DNA of 47,662 bases, from positions 1-47,662 of the forward strand of contig NZ_AONC01000020.1 in NCBI RefSeq assembly GCF_000585215.1, given 5' to 3'. How positions within the stretch are numbered: position 1 is the stretch's first letter; the number at the start of each line of letters is the position of its first letter. Below are positions 27,989-37,296 of the stretch, one piece after another. This DNA is from Imhoffiella purpurea (GTDB lineage Bacteria > Pseudomonadota > Gammaproteobacteria > Chromatiales > Chromatiaceae). A program made the translations under genes and the position numbers. The notes under the pieces are model-generated. The model saw nothing but the letters and a program-made list of their open reading frames with translations. It was not told the DNA's origin and made no database searches.

Positions 27989-29002
27989 TCAGGCGTCCTT
28001 GTGATAGCCGAGGATGCGCTCGACCTCGTTGCGCGAGCCCAGGATCACGGGCACCCGCTGATGCAGAGACTCGGGCTGGACCTCGAGGATGCGCTCGCGT
28101 CCGGTGATGGATCCGCCGCCGGCCTGCTCGACGATGAAGGACATGGGATTGGCCTCGTAGAGCAGACGCAGCTTGCCGCCCTGCCCCTTGGCCTGAATCT
28201 TGGCATCCATCGGATACATGAAGACGCCGCCACGGGTCAGGATGCGATGCACCTCCGCCACCATGGAGGCGATCCAGCGCATGTTGAAGTCCTCGCCGCG
28301 CGGCCCCTCCTTGCCGTCCAGGCACTCCTGGACGTAGCGGCGCACCGGCGGTTCCCAGAAGCGCATGTTGGAGGCGTTGATGGCGAACTCGCGGGTATCG
28401 GCCGGGATCTGCATGTCGGGATGGGTGAGGATGAACTCGCCGATGTTCTGATCCAGGGTGAAGCCGTTCACGCCGTTGCCCGTGGTCAGCACCATCATGG
28501 TCGAGGGACCGTAGAGCGCATAACCGGCCGCGACCTGCTGGGTGCCCGCCTGGAGGAAATCGCGCTCGGTCGGCTCCTCGTTGCCGCCCGGGCAGCGCAG
28601 GATGGAGAAGATGGTGCCAACCGAGACGTTGACGTCGATGTTCGAGGAGCCGTCCAGCGGATCGAAGGTCAGGAGATACTTGCCGCGCGGATACTGAGCC
28701 GGGATCGGATAGATCTCGTCCATCTCCTCGGAGGCCATGGCCGCCAGATGGCCGGCCCACTCGTTGGACTTGATGAAGACCTCGTTGGAGAGGACATCGA
28801 GCTTCTTCTGCGTCTCGCCCTGGACGTTCTCCGTCCCGGCGCTGCCCAGCACGCCCACCAGGGCGCCATGATTGACCATGTTGCTGAGCACCTTGCAGGC
28901 CGTGACCACGTCGTTGAGCAGGGATGTGAAATCACCCGTCGCCCCGGCGATGCTCCGTTGCTCCTCGATGATGAACTGGGTGATGGTCGTACCGTTGTGC
29001 AT
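27989..29002 (-). CDS. fbp: Class I fructose-1,6-bisphosphatase
   Basis: This 337-residue enzyme hydrolyses fructose-1,6-bisphosphate to fructose-6-phosphate in gluconeogenesis and, in autotrophs, in the Calvin cycle. The signature [20 protein letters not shown] binds metal and substrate. [18 protein letters not shown] and the active-site segments [19 protein letters not shown] and [17 protein letters not shown] are also typical. GAGG lies before the ATG. It is alone and not in a cbb cluster. Use in CO2 fixation is inferred from the likely organism. Confidence 0.95.
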   Translation of the reverse strand: MHNGTTITQFIIEEQRSIAGATGDFTSLLNDVVTACKVLSNMVNHGALVGVLGSAGTENVQGETQKKLDVLSNEVFIKSNEWAGHLAAMASEEMDEIYPIPAQYPRGKYLLTFDPLDGSSNIDVNVSVGTIFSILRCPGGNEEPTERDFLQAGTQQVAAGYALYGPSTMMVLTTGNGVNGFTLDQNIGEFILTHPDMQIPADTREFAINASNMRFWEPPVRRYVQECLDGKEGPRGEDFNMRWIASMVAEVHRILTRGGVFMYPMDAKIQAKGQGGKLRLLYEANPMSFIVEQAGGGSITGRERILEVQPESLHQRVPVILGSRNEVERILGYHKDA

Positions 29003-29364
29003 TCTTGTCCTCGTCTCGAAAGCTATCTGAAATATTGTTTTGTGAGTGGACGAGTATAAGTGGTTCGTAGATGGGACAGGAACCCACCCCCACGACTAAG
29101 CACTTGCAGCCGGTGCGCGAGCGTCTTGAGCTTGCGCGGGAGCGCGAACGCCTTGAACGCGTTCGCCATCTCCACGTACTCGCGATGCGATCCCTTAAGA
29201 AAAATATTCAAACGCGAAAGCAGCGAGCGGGAAGGCGTGGAGCGTGGCGCAAAATGGCCAACCGGTCGCGCCAGTGGCTGACCAACTATACTGGCCCCTA
29301 TGGAGCAAATACTCCGCCCGCTTGAAAAGTTTGGCAACTCTTGACCCAACGCAGGCGAGATCGA
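29003..29364. other. Gene-free interval between fbp and the pilus cluster
   Basis: No supported gene. A minus-strand frame from 29349 encodes a basic 108-residue peptide (EYVEMANAFKAFALPRKLKT), but nothing recognisable. An 8-base-stem hairpin (GCGAACGC / GCGTTCGC) lies at 29144-29166. A possible fbp -10 box, TATACT on the minus strand, is at 29053-29058, without a good -35 element. The stretch could be a decayed gene. Confidence 0.4.
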
Positions 29365-29799
29365 TCAACGGCGCCAGCAGGTAGCCGCATCATAGCCGGT
29401 GGATGCGCTCGTGACGCCCTTCTGCCCCATCTGATTTATGGTCAGGGTGCCGCAACTGTCGTTGGCCTGAGGACCGTCGGCAACGGGCGCTGCTTGCAAA
29501 CTGAAGGCGCTCGCCGTGGCGGCGGAGGTAAACGAGAAAGTGTAGCGATCCCCCATACCGCCTTCGGTCGGGCAGCCGGATGGCGGGAGACCGCCGACAT
29601 AGCTCGAATTACCGGTAAAACGCCGCTCCATTCCTTGCGCCAACTCGGAGAGACAGGCAGCCGCGTTGGCCCGCCAGGATTTGCGAACCGAATTCTGATA
29701 AGACGGATAGGCAATCGCGGCGAGGATGCCAATGATGGCGACCGTGATCATGAGCTCGATCAGGGTAAAGCCGGCGGCAAATGATCGGGTTGTTTGCAT
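29365..29799 (-). CDS. pilE: PilE-type type IV pilin-like protein
   Basis: The 144-residue prepilin has a short 10-residue leader ending in Gly (RSFAAG), cut before [20 protein letters not shown], with Glu at position 5 of the mature protein. The C-terminal part has three Cys beyond the helix and the PilE-type ending [13 protein letters not shown] ... TCWRR. It is the last gene of the minor-pilin set, after pilY1, and would form part of the pilus or its tip complex. A perfect 13-base palindrome separates it from pilY1. The ribosome-binding site is weak. Confidence 0.88.
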   Translation of the reverse strand: MQTTRSFAAGFTLIELMITVAIIGILAAIAYPSYQNSVRKSWRANAAACLSELAQGMERRFTGNSSYVGGLPPSGCPTEGGMGDRYTFSFTSAATASAFSLQAAPVADGPQANDSCGTLTINQMGQKGVTSASTGYDAATCWRR

Positions 29800-29875
29800 G
29801 GGTAAAAAAACCTATTCCCGTGTGTGTCATCAGTTGAACACGATTGCATTGATCGCGTCGCGGCTTAGTGATGAC

Positions 29876-29903
29876 GTGTGACACCGCTAGAGCGGTGTCA
29901 CAC
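29876..29903. terminator. Perfect 13-bp palindrome between pilY1 and pilE
   Basis: GTGTGACACCGCT and AGCGGTGTCACAC flank AG, a 13-base perfect stem starting 28 bases after the pilY1 stop. Neither side has a long U run. It may protect the 3' end of the long pilY1 message, end transcription in part, or act as an operator for pilE. Confidence 0.5.
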
Positions 29904-29930
29904 GGATAAACCAAGTGTTTTCGTTTTAGT

Positions 29931-32900
29931 TCAGCGGAGTTGACGCCAGCTTTGACGGCCTACGGCTTCCGCGTCGGTCTTCGGATCGTCACCCGTTGAC
30001 GTTTTTAGATCATAGGCGGGATCCTCAGTAGGAGGAGGAGGAGGAGGAGGATCATCAGGAGGAGGATCATCAGTGGGATCGGGTATATCATCGACGTCAT
30101 CCGAGGGAAGCAGAATACGCGGGGCATCCGTCATGGCCGTCTCGACGCAGGTTGCAGCGACTTTTTCGTCTCCGACCGTGAGCAGGTCGTCACTATTGAA
30201 CTTGCCATCACCGCTCACATCCCATTTTGATGTCTTGGGTCCACCGCCACTCAGCATATTGACCCGACAAATGCGACTGCGTCCGTCTCCAGCCTGACAT
30301 GGATCATCCGATTCAATCGGAATCAGGGTAGTAAAGATAACGTCTGTCGTTCCCTTGAGAAATTGGAGGCGACTGACGATACGCTCTCCCTGGGGGCCGT
30401 TGGTGGGCGAGGTCAGATCGATGAACCATCCGCGCTCACTCGGCGTCGCGCGTGAGCCTGGTTTGATGGGATAGTTCGAGATCACCGGCCAGCTTGGCGT
30501 ATCCGCGTTGCCGTCATTATCGACTTCGTACAGAATTTCCTGTTCGACAAGGCTGTCGCGCTGGCTGTTGCCGTCGGCAGGGATAGGGACCACCTCGCCA
30601 CCCTCCCACGTGGTGGCTGCCGGATTTTCCGCGTACTTTAGGATTGCGTTGTCCCAAATACCGTACACCGATTGAATCTTTCGGCTGCCAGGGTCGCTGG
30701 GGCGCATATACTGGCCTGTTCCAAAATAGACCATGTAACCGCCTGCAGGGTGCTCAGAAACTTCAACCGCGCCGGTAATGGGTTGATAAACCGTCACCGT
30801 ATCGCCATCGAGATTCTTCGTTTCATAGGAAGCCTGGAAGACTGAGCTGCCATCATAAGCAACCTTCCAATCATCCACGGAGCTACCGGTCAGATCGAAC
30901 TTCCAGAGATTTCCTTTTAGATCGCCCGCATAGGCACCGACGACGGTATAGGAATTGTCTCGCATGAGGCTGACTGCGGACAAACCATTCTGTACGTCGC
31001 CTGAAACCTGAATCTTCTTGATAAGACTCCCATCAGCCAGATTGACGATGTAGAGCCAGGCGCCTGTCCCGCTATCGTAGCCGTTGCCAAAGATCGCGGC
31101 CCAAGCGCCGTTATGGAGTCGTCCGATGACGGCCGGCGGCGGCGGCAGGTCGGGGATTTGAGACATCTGCCCGACAAGCAACCCGAGATCGTCGTCGGTA
31201 AACTCCCAGAGCACCTTGGTTGCGTCGAATGCATCGGGATCGGTGACATCCAAGGCGAAGACAGCTCGACCGCCGGCACCCAGTGAGCCGATCAGAACGG
31301 ACCGCCAGGCGCTATTGATATAGGCATCTCCGATCGATGGTGAGCCGTCGACGAAATAACGGTGGGCGTTAGGCGAATCAGGATAATCCGGATCCGCAAG
31401 CCGAGGCAGATTCTCAAAGACGGCATTCGGGATATAGGCGAATTTCTCTACACCAGTTGCGGCCTCGAAGGCGTGCAGCATACCGTCATTGGCTCCGACA
31501 TAAATCATGGCCTTACGATCGGCATGGTTCAGAATAAAATTTCCATCGCCGATGTAGGTGTCGCGCCCAGGCGTTCCTTCCGGCATCGCGGCATAACCGT
31601 CATTACCAGGTTCGCGGATATAGAGCGGGTCCGAATTGACGATGTCACCCAGCAGAGTTTCACGGGAGCGATAGCCGGTAACCGAAGCGCCGCGCAACCA
31701 GTTGACCAAGTTCTCGCCGACTGCTTCCGGTTCCGCGCCCTGCAGAAGGGCTTTTTGAGCAGGATTCAGGTAATCCCAGTCGAATGCGATTCCAGTCGGA
31801 GTCACCGAGGCATCTTCTCCCCTGTCTCCATTATCCCAGGTGTAGATATGCCGATCATCCGGGCTTGGAATCAGCGTTGCAGCGTCCCATAAGATCGTGT
31901 CGTCCTTTTTGACCGCCTTCAACTCCCCGATCCAGCCATCGGGATCGAACGCGGCCCGGTAAAGTGTGGTATCGGTTTGAGTTTGGGTCGAGCTAGCAGC
32001 TACGGTTACTGCGGATGTCTTATCAAGCTTGATGATGCGATTAAATGCTTCGGACAGTTGATCTTTAAGTTTCCCCGCGTTGGTCACGAGGAAATAGTTG
32101 GGTGATGGCTCACCCTTAGCGAGCCCTTCGTTGCCTTCCGATCCATATTTAGCAGCGTACCAGAGCGGATTATCGAGAACAGTAGCTGCATCACCGGTAG
32201 AACTGGCGACAAAAGTGCGCGTGGCAACGAATAGCAGCGGGGTGTCGACACCGTTGATGGCGCAAGCAGTCGGCGGAGAGGAACCTGCGCAGCCACCCGG
32301 CGACACGCCGGTCGGCGTATCGAGAAAATAATCAGGGTCATTCCCTGCGCCCTGCCCATCAAGCTTGTCGCGCACTTCAAGATAGACCCCGTCATTGTCT
32401 GTCCCGGAAATGACATATCCCATGTGCTGGATGATGCCCCCAGCAGCATATTCTGAGGTCAGGGTGACGGTTAGCGTATTAGAACAAGCATTGTCGATTG
32501 GCTTGACCTTTACCTCGTAGACCACGATGGCGTCCATATCATGATCAGCGCCTTGCTCCACGTCCTCGTAGTTGATGCGGAACTTCACAGAGGCGCAGCC
32601 ATCGTTTACATCTGGATCCGCATCAGACCCATCGGGATCGGTGTTGGCGAACGTGTCGACAAAGAAATCGACGATCTGGTTGGTCGGCTGAAACCTCCCC
32701 TTACTGGCGTTGATGCTATTGCCGCCGACCGACTTGGCAAAGGGAACCAGGGTGACACGACTATCACCGACCGGAATATCGATCCTTGGCAAGGGAGAGG
32801 CCAGCGCAACTGCGAAGGTGTTGATATCCTGTTTATCGTCGATATTGTCGCGCAGATCGTTTTTGTATGCATAGCGAGCGATCGCAGCCGAATAATAGCT

Positions 32901-35090
32901 TCCTTGCTTGGTAGGTGCGGACGGCGAGAGTCCGCGGATATTGCCCAATCCGCTGACGGTCTTAGCGCTTGGTGCGCCATCATAATCAGCGCCAACCTGG
33001 CCGATAAAATGCAAGCTTGACCCGCCATGTTCTTCATCCCAGATGGCGTTTGCCTCGGTCGTGACATTGAGTCCAGTTATATCGCCGCTAAAACTCCCAA
33101 ACGAAGTTCCAGGCACATAGGTGCTGTCATAAGACGGATTGACGTCACTGATGACCAACTGCGCACCTGGCGCACAATACAGCGCCGGATTTTCCTCGCG
33201 CGTATAAGGGTCCTTCCAGTCTGGAGCGGGCAAATCGATATAAGAATCACCCGAATAATCCCGCAAGGTGACTCGTTCTTTACCATTCGTCAGACTCGGC
33301 AAAAACTCCGTAGTCGCTTCGCCTTTTCCAGAAAAATAACGCAGCGTCTCGTACATCATTTCTCCAATGGGATTCCCCCAGTCGGGAAACTGACTGTTTG
33401 AATCCGACATTGGAGCAGTGGTGAGCCAACCTCCTTGATATTGATAATTTGAATTCATATTAAAATCGACAATCCGAAATCTGTCGATCGTCTTCACGAT
33501 TCCAACTACATTAGTAAAGATGCCCGTATCTGGATCGACCTCATCCTGGAAGCTCTCGATGTTTTTGCGCAATACACCGCCGCGCATGTTGGTGGGGTGC
33601 TTGAATGACCCCGAGAGCAGACCGAAGAGCATTTCGTCCGACTCACCGTAATCCTGCAAGAGACCGACAGGTTTCAAAGTGCCTGCTGGATAATAAGATT
33701 TGCAGTTACTATCTGGAAACTCAGAGTCGCATACCTGCACACGAACGTTATAGTCAGCTATCCTAGACGCTGAAACCGTTCGCTCCATACTGTAGGTGGT
33801 AATCGTTGGGGCATTGTTGCCACCCGACGGATCGCGCAGACTGGAGGCAGGAACGATTGCCCAAGATTCCGAAGGTGGCTTCCATAGCAATTGAAAGCTA
33901 TCGCCTCCCGTTCCTTCCTCATGATGAAACTCAAAGTCATGCCATCCAGCGGATAGCGCCTTTGTCACAACAGACCCCGTATTATTTGCGCGGTTCTTAA
34001 TATTGTTATCATTTCGAGCCGCATGATTACCATACCATCCAGTAATCACCGCATTATCAATCAGCAATTCAACAGCATCATCACCATTCGTCGCAAACTG
34101 ATAATCACCATCCTTCGGAACATAAATCTGACCAGATATAACGGTCAGATAATAATCATTACTGCAATGCGCTACGTTAGAGAAAGGATTACCTGTTCCG
34201 TCGATTCTTCCGCCGCCTATTTCATCACTATTGCATTGCTGCGTTTGCGTTCCCCATGTATCGATCAAAGCCTGAAAGTCGACTGCGTTGTTCGGGTGAC
34301 TGCCACGTAAGGTTGTCGCGTTGGTCTCGCACTTAGTTGAATGATCAATACAATCATCGCCAGCCACTGGCCGCTCTATAGCAACCCATTCCCAGATACG
34401 AAACCGCGAATCGTTCAAGACCCGCATGAGCGGCTCTTTATTTCCGGATTTTAGCAGCGTGGTATTTGCAAAAAGATGGCGAGTTCCCTCTAGCGGTTGC
34501 GACAGAGGCGTATAATCACTGATGTCATAACCGTCATGCTCTACACCTTTGTATTCTTTCCCCCAGCTATGTGCATCCTGAGGGATGTAAGATCGCTCGA
34601 TGACAGTTTCAGTGTCGGTATCGACAATGCGACGCCCACCATAAAGAACTTTGCGCAATGCATCGATTCGAGCAGTCGTGATGTAATTGAGGAAATCGCC
34701 ACTCCAACTTCCGGAACACTTCTTCGTTGATGTTGTCCCAACGGGCTCAAAGCGGCCATTGGTATAGCTATAGCAAAGATAAGAGTCGAAATACCCGAAA
34801 TAGTCGACCTGATTGCCATCGGCGTCGACCATATTCGGCTTATAACCGACATCCAATACCCCATCGCCACTAAGATCCGATGCATCGTTGTAGGCTTCGT
34901 AATAGAGAGTATGATCGCGACCCATGACGATCATGGTAAGCGGGGGGGCACCGATACCGCCGCCACCAAATAAAGGGTACTGAGCAAGATCCTCCGCGAC
35001 GACGGATGCGATGGGGCATGCAAGGACGAAGCCGAGAAGAAGCGCCTTGGACTTATTCATCAAAGAGGGGGAATCGTCACGGTCAGACAT
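29931..35090 (-). CDS. pilY1: PilY1-type pilus tip adhesin with PA14-like domain
   Basis: The 1719-residue product is far longer than Pseudomonas PilY1 (about 1160). It has a signal peptide (hydrophobic 16-32, cut near VVA). Ca2+-type loops (DLSGDGVLD about 72-80, DADGNQVD about 89-96) follow. A PA14-like domain at about 310-418 has ISGQIYVPKDGDYQFATNGD, GWYGNHA and AGWHDFEFHHEEGTGGDSFQ. The PilC/PilY1 beta-propeller covers about 1030-1600 (IYVGANDGMLHAFEAATG, VFALDVTDP). An EF-hand or dockerin-like loop DVSGDGKFNSDD lies near 1625, then a Pro/Asp tail. I see no von Willebrand A motif. It should act at the pilus tip in adhesion and extension control. GGAGAG before 35090 selects this ATG over 35060. 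The DNA is low in G+C. Confidence 0.9.
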   Translation of the reverse strand: MSDRDDSPSLMNKSKALLLGFVLACPIASVVAEDLAQYPLFGGGGIGAPPLTMIVMGRDHTLYYEAYNDASDLSGDGVLDVGYKPNMVDADGNQVDYFGYFDSYLCYSYTNGRFEPVGTTSTKKCSGSWSGDFLNYITTARIDALRKVLYGGRRIVDTDTETVIERSYIPQDAHSWGKEYKGVEHDGYDISDYTPLSQPLEGTRHLFANTTLLKSGNKEPLMRVLNDSRFRIWEWVAIERPVAGDDCIDHSTKCETNATTLRGSHPNNAVDFQALIDTWGTQTQQCNSDEIGGGRIDGTGNPFSNVAHCSNDYYLTVISGQIYVPKDGDYQFATNGDDAVELLIDNAVITGWYGNHAARNDNNIKNRANNTGSVVTKALSAGWHDFEFHHEEGTGGDSFQLLWKPPSESWAIVPASSLRDPSGGNNAPTITTYSMERTVSASRIADYNVRVQVCDSEFPDSNCKSYYPAGTLKPVGLLQDYGESDEMLFGLLSGSFKHPTNMRGGVLRKNIESFQDEVDPDTGIFTNVVGIVKTIDRFRIVDFNMNSNYQYQGGWLTTAPMSDSNSQFPDWGNPIGEMMYETLRYFSGKGEATTEFLPSLTNGKERVTLRDYSGDSYIDLPAPDWKDPYTREENPALYCAPGAQLVISDVNPSYDSTYVPGTSFGSFSGDITGLNVTTEANAIWDEEHGGSSLHFIGQVGADYDGAPSAKTVSGLGNIRGLSPSAPTKQGSYYSAAIARYAYKNDLRDNIDDKQDINTFAVALASPLPRIDIPVGDSRVTLVPFAKSVGGNSINASKGRFQPTNQIVDFFVDTFANTDPDGSDADPDVNDGCASVKFRINYEDVEQGADHDMDAIVVYEVKVKPIDNACSNTLTVTLTSEYAAGGIIQHMGYVISGTDNDGVYLEVRDKLDGQGAGNDPDYFLDTPTGVSPGGCAGSSPPTACAINGVDTPLLFVATRTFVASSTGDAATVLDNPLWYAAKYGSEGNEGLAKGEPSPNYFLVTNAGKLKDQLSEAFNRIIKLDKTSAVTVAASSTQTQTDTTLYRAAFDPDGWIGELKAVKKDDTILWDAATLIPSPDDRHIYTWDNGDRGEDASVTPTGIAFDWDYLNPAQKALLQGAEPEAVGENLVNWLRGASVTGYRSRETLLGDIVNSDPLYIREPGNDGYAAMPEGTPGRDTYIGDGNFILNHADRKAMIYVGANDGMLHAFEAATGVEKFAYIPNAVFENLPRLADPDYPDSPNAHRYFVDGSPSIGDAYINSAWRSVLIGSLGAGGRAVFALDVTDPDAFDATKVLWEFTDDDLGLLVGQMSQIPDLPPPPAVIGRLHNGAWAAIFGNGYDSGTGAWLYIVNLADGSLIKKIQVSGDVQNGLSAVSLMRDNSYTVVGAYAGDLKGNLWKFDLTGSSVDDWKVAYDGSSVFQASYETKNLDGDTVTVYQPITGAVEVSEHPAGGYMVYFGTGQYMRPSDPGSRKIQSVYGIWDNAILKYAENPAATTWEGGEVVPIPADGNSQRDSLVEQEILYEVDNDGNADTPSWPVISNYPIKPGSRATPSERGWFIDLTSPTNGPQGERIVSRLQFLKGTTDVIFTTLIPIESDDPCQAGDGRSRICRVNMLSGGGPKTSKWDVSGDGKFNSDDLLTVGDEKVAATCVETAMTDAPRILLPSDDVDDIPDPTDDPPPDDPPPPPPPTEDPAYDLKTSTGDDPKTDAEAVGRQSWRQLR
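30031..30050 (+). repeat. GGA trinucleotide repeat in the pilY1 3' end
   Basis: Six GGA units plus GG on the plus strand encode a poly-proline stretch near the PilY1 C-terminus on the minus strand. Length changes would stay in frame, so it would vary linker length and not switch the gene off. Confidence 0.6.
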
Positions 35091-35180
35091 AATGTCTCTC
35101 CAGTGAAAACGCGGCGCCGACTCAGGCGGCTGAAAAATGAAAAATGAGTTTTTAAATACGTTGAATAAAGTGTGCGTCGC

Positions 35181-35705
35181 TTAGTTGGTCTTGGTGCGCC
35201 TAACAATGCGCTCCAACACAACGACCGCTGTAGCTGTGCTGCCTTGCCCATAGGCCGTAACGCGATAAATTCCGGTCATGTCTCTTCCGGTTAGACTGCT
35301 GCCCGTTGCCGTGAGCTTTTCGATCACGTAGCTTGGTCTGGCGACGACATCGTCGGTGCCATCACCGATAGGGCCGGTATAGACTTTCTGCTTGTCCCAG
35401 TTGATATTTGTCCAGGCATCATCGTCATCCGGATTGGGATGCTGACTGGATACGTCATCTTTGAGCTTATCCCATGCGCTCTCAAGCACAAACCTTTCGC
35501 CCTGGCGCAAGGCCGATTCCGCTGCCTGAAAGGCGAGATTCCGCGCACGCGCATTCGCAGCCATGCGCTCGTCGAGACTACTGGAAAGAATCGCGGTGAT
35601 ACCGATGATCGTCAGCAGCACGAGAAGGATGAGCGATATCATCAGGACTGCGCCTTTTTGCTGACGGCGAAATTGGAACACGCTAATCTTCATTGTGCTT
35701 GCCAT
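35181..35705 (-). CDS. pilX: Minor pilin PilX
   Basis: The 174-residue product has an 18-residue leader ending RRQQKG, then AVLMISLILLVLLTIIGITA without the usual Glu5, as is common in PilX. ERMAANARARNLAFQAAESA is the typical PilX signature after the membrane helix. The ATG at 35705 overlaps the pilW stop (TGATG), giving coupled translation. It is a component of the pilus priming complex with PilV, PilW, FimU/FimT and PilY1. Confidence 0.87.
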   Translation of the reverse strand: MASTMKISVFQFRRQQKGAVLMISLILLVLLTIIGITAILSSSLDERMAANARARNLAFQAAESALRQGERFVLESAWDKLKDDVSSQHPNPDDDDAWTNINWDKQKVYTGPIGDGTDDVVARPSYVIEKLTATGSSLTGRDMTGIYRVTAYGQGSTATAVVVLERIVRRTKTN

Positions 35706-36811
35706 CAAAGCCTGTTACGTATTGCGACAGTAGTTGTGAATGCCTGATAGAGCCGGCGGTCACCATCGTCAGCGGTAAAAACGCCCCCCTCAAAAGGTAG
35801 TGACATTGGCGATTCGACCAAATTGGTTCTATCGCTTCTAAGGAGAAGACTAACCTTGACAGCGAGGACTTGACTCCAATCGGTGACTTCGTTGGCTTTG
35901 ACATATCTATTCACGAGTCGGTCTTCGCCACCGATAGTGTCGACCCCATACTCTATCTGCATGTCGACGACGCCAGCAATTAACTCCTGATCACTGTCTG
36001 CAATGATGGAAACCGAGTCTTTTGCGTGACCATCGCTGAAAAGGCGTTCACGAAGCCCGATTTTGCCATCATTGTTCGTACCGATATAATAAAGTCCGCT
36101 GTAAAATCGTCGAACAACCATTCCATCGAAATGGTTGTTGATCGCCACGGAAGTGGCTTTGTTTTCAGGCCCTCGTTCACTGGCGCTACTGTCACGCGAA
36201 AGCGTAGCTGCACCGCTGGCGGCTGTGTTTTGAAATAAGTCACAACCGTAACCACTGGAGATTACATAGATCGCGGATTTATTGGAAACGCCTGTCTCGT
36301 TGACGCCAATACTAATCGCATCGGAAGCCAGCGAGTCTACTGTCGGCGTCAGACCGGATGGCATTGCCGCATGCTTGACGATTAATACATCAGTCTCTGC
36401 CACGTATCCATTGAGCGGAGCACTAGCCTCCAACCCGGCAGTGGCAGCATCATCGCCATCCCATCCCCTGATGAAATCGATGATATCGTAGCGGTACTCG
36501 TAACCAGCGTAGCCTGTAGCGCTTTCATCCAAAAGATTATTGAACAAATCCGAAGCATTGGTGCAGCTTCCATTGAACCCAGCTTGCCGAATATGTTGCA
36601 CGAGATAATCAAGCGCGAAGCGGCCGTTTTCCTGCAAGACCGACATCTGCTCGCTCGTTCGGTAGCTTTGCTTAGTGCCGATAAAAAGCGCTATGACCCC
36701 ACCGGTTAGGAAGAGCCCGAGCAGCATGGCGACCATCAGTTCGACCAGCGTAAATCCACGCCGCTGGATTGACTGTGAATAAACCGACAAGCGGGCAACA
36801 TGAAGATTCAT
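35705..36811 (-). CDS. pilW: Minor pilin PilW
   Basis: The 368-residue prepilin has a 19-residue leader ending QRRG, then FTLVELMVAMLLGLFLTGGV with Glu5, and the PilW segment YLVQHIRQAGFNGSC. Length and size of the globular part fit PilW. The ATG overlaps the pilV stop by 4 bases, and the stop overlaps pilX. Base composition is lower in G+C than in the flanking housekeeping genes. Confidence 0.88.
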   Translation of the reverse strand: MNLHVARLSVYSQSIQRRGFTLVELMVAMLLGLFLTGGVIALFIGTKQSYRTSEQMSVLQENGRFALDYLVQHIRQAGFNGSCTNASDLFNNLLDESATGYAGYEYRYDIIDFIRGWDGDDAATAGLEASAPLNGYVAETDVLIVKHAAMPSGLTPTVDSLASDAISIGVNETGVSNKSAIYVISSGYGCDLFQNTAASGAATLSRDSSASERGPENKATSVAINNHFDGMVVRRFYSGLYYIGTNNDGKIGLRERLFSDGHAKDSVSIIADSDQELIAGVVDMQIEYGVDTIGGEDRLVNRYVKANEVTDWSQVLAVKVSLLLRSDRTNLVESPMSLPFEGGVFTADDGDRRLYQAFTTTVAIRNRL

Positions 36812-37296
36812 AGTTCCGTCCGAAATTTAAAATGCATCGTTCCCTGAATATCTGCATCCTCACACTCAGAGTCGTCTTCAGATTCTTCCAATCGCGACTC
36901 ATTCCAACAAACGGTAATAGTGAGCACATTTCCCGACTTATCAATACTTCCTTGACCTTCAGGCAACAGACAGGCAAGGCGGTTTTTCCATTCATTTATA
37001 TCTTCGGTCGCGATCGTTCCACTAGAGCGCGAGAAACTCTTGTCACACTCAGAATCAACGTTACCGGTATAGCTCCCAGCATTCTCACGATTCACCCGCA
37101 TCGCATCCGCAATCTCGTAGGCCAGATTGGTCGCCTGGGTGCGCTGATAGGAACCCTGACTCATCTTGAGTGATACCGTATTCAATCCCGCCATGCCAAG
37201 CAGCCCTACGGAGAGGACGATGGCGGCGATCAGCACTTCGATAAGTGTAAAGCCCGCTTGGCCTCCTTTATTTGGGCGAGAAAGCCGAGCGTTCAT
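36808..37296 (-). CDS. pilV: Minor pilin PilV
   Basis: The 162-residue prepilin has a 15-residue leader ending GQAG, then FTLIEVLIAAIVLSVGLLGM (PilV-type, with the LGMAGL continuation), and QATNLAYEIADAMRVNRE. The ATG overlaps the fimT stop (ATGA). The C-terminal half is acidic with Cys pairs that could form disulfides through DsbA. Confidence 0.88.
   Translation of the reverse strand: MNARLSRPNKGGQAGFTLIEVLIAAIVLSVGLLGMAGLNTVSLKMSQGSYQRTQATNLAYEIADAMRVNRENAGSYTGNVDSECDKSFSRSSGTIATEDINEWKNRLACLLPEGQGSIDKSGNVLTITVCWNESRLEESEDDSECEDADIQGTMHFKFRTEL

Noticed and set aside
30031-30075. Tandem GGA repeats as a CRISPR or phase-variation tract
   Set aside because: The units are trinucleotides inside a coding region that encode poly-Pro; no spacers, and length change would not shift the frame.
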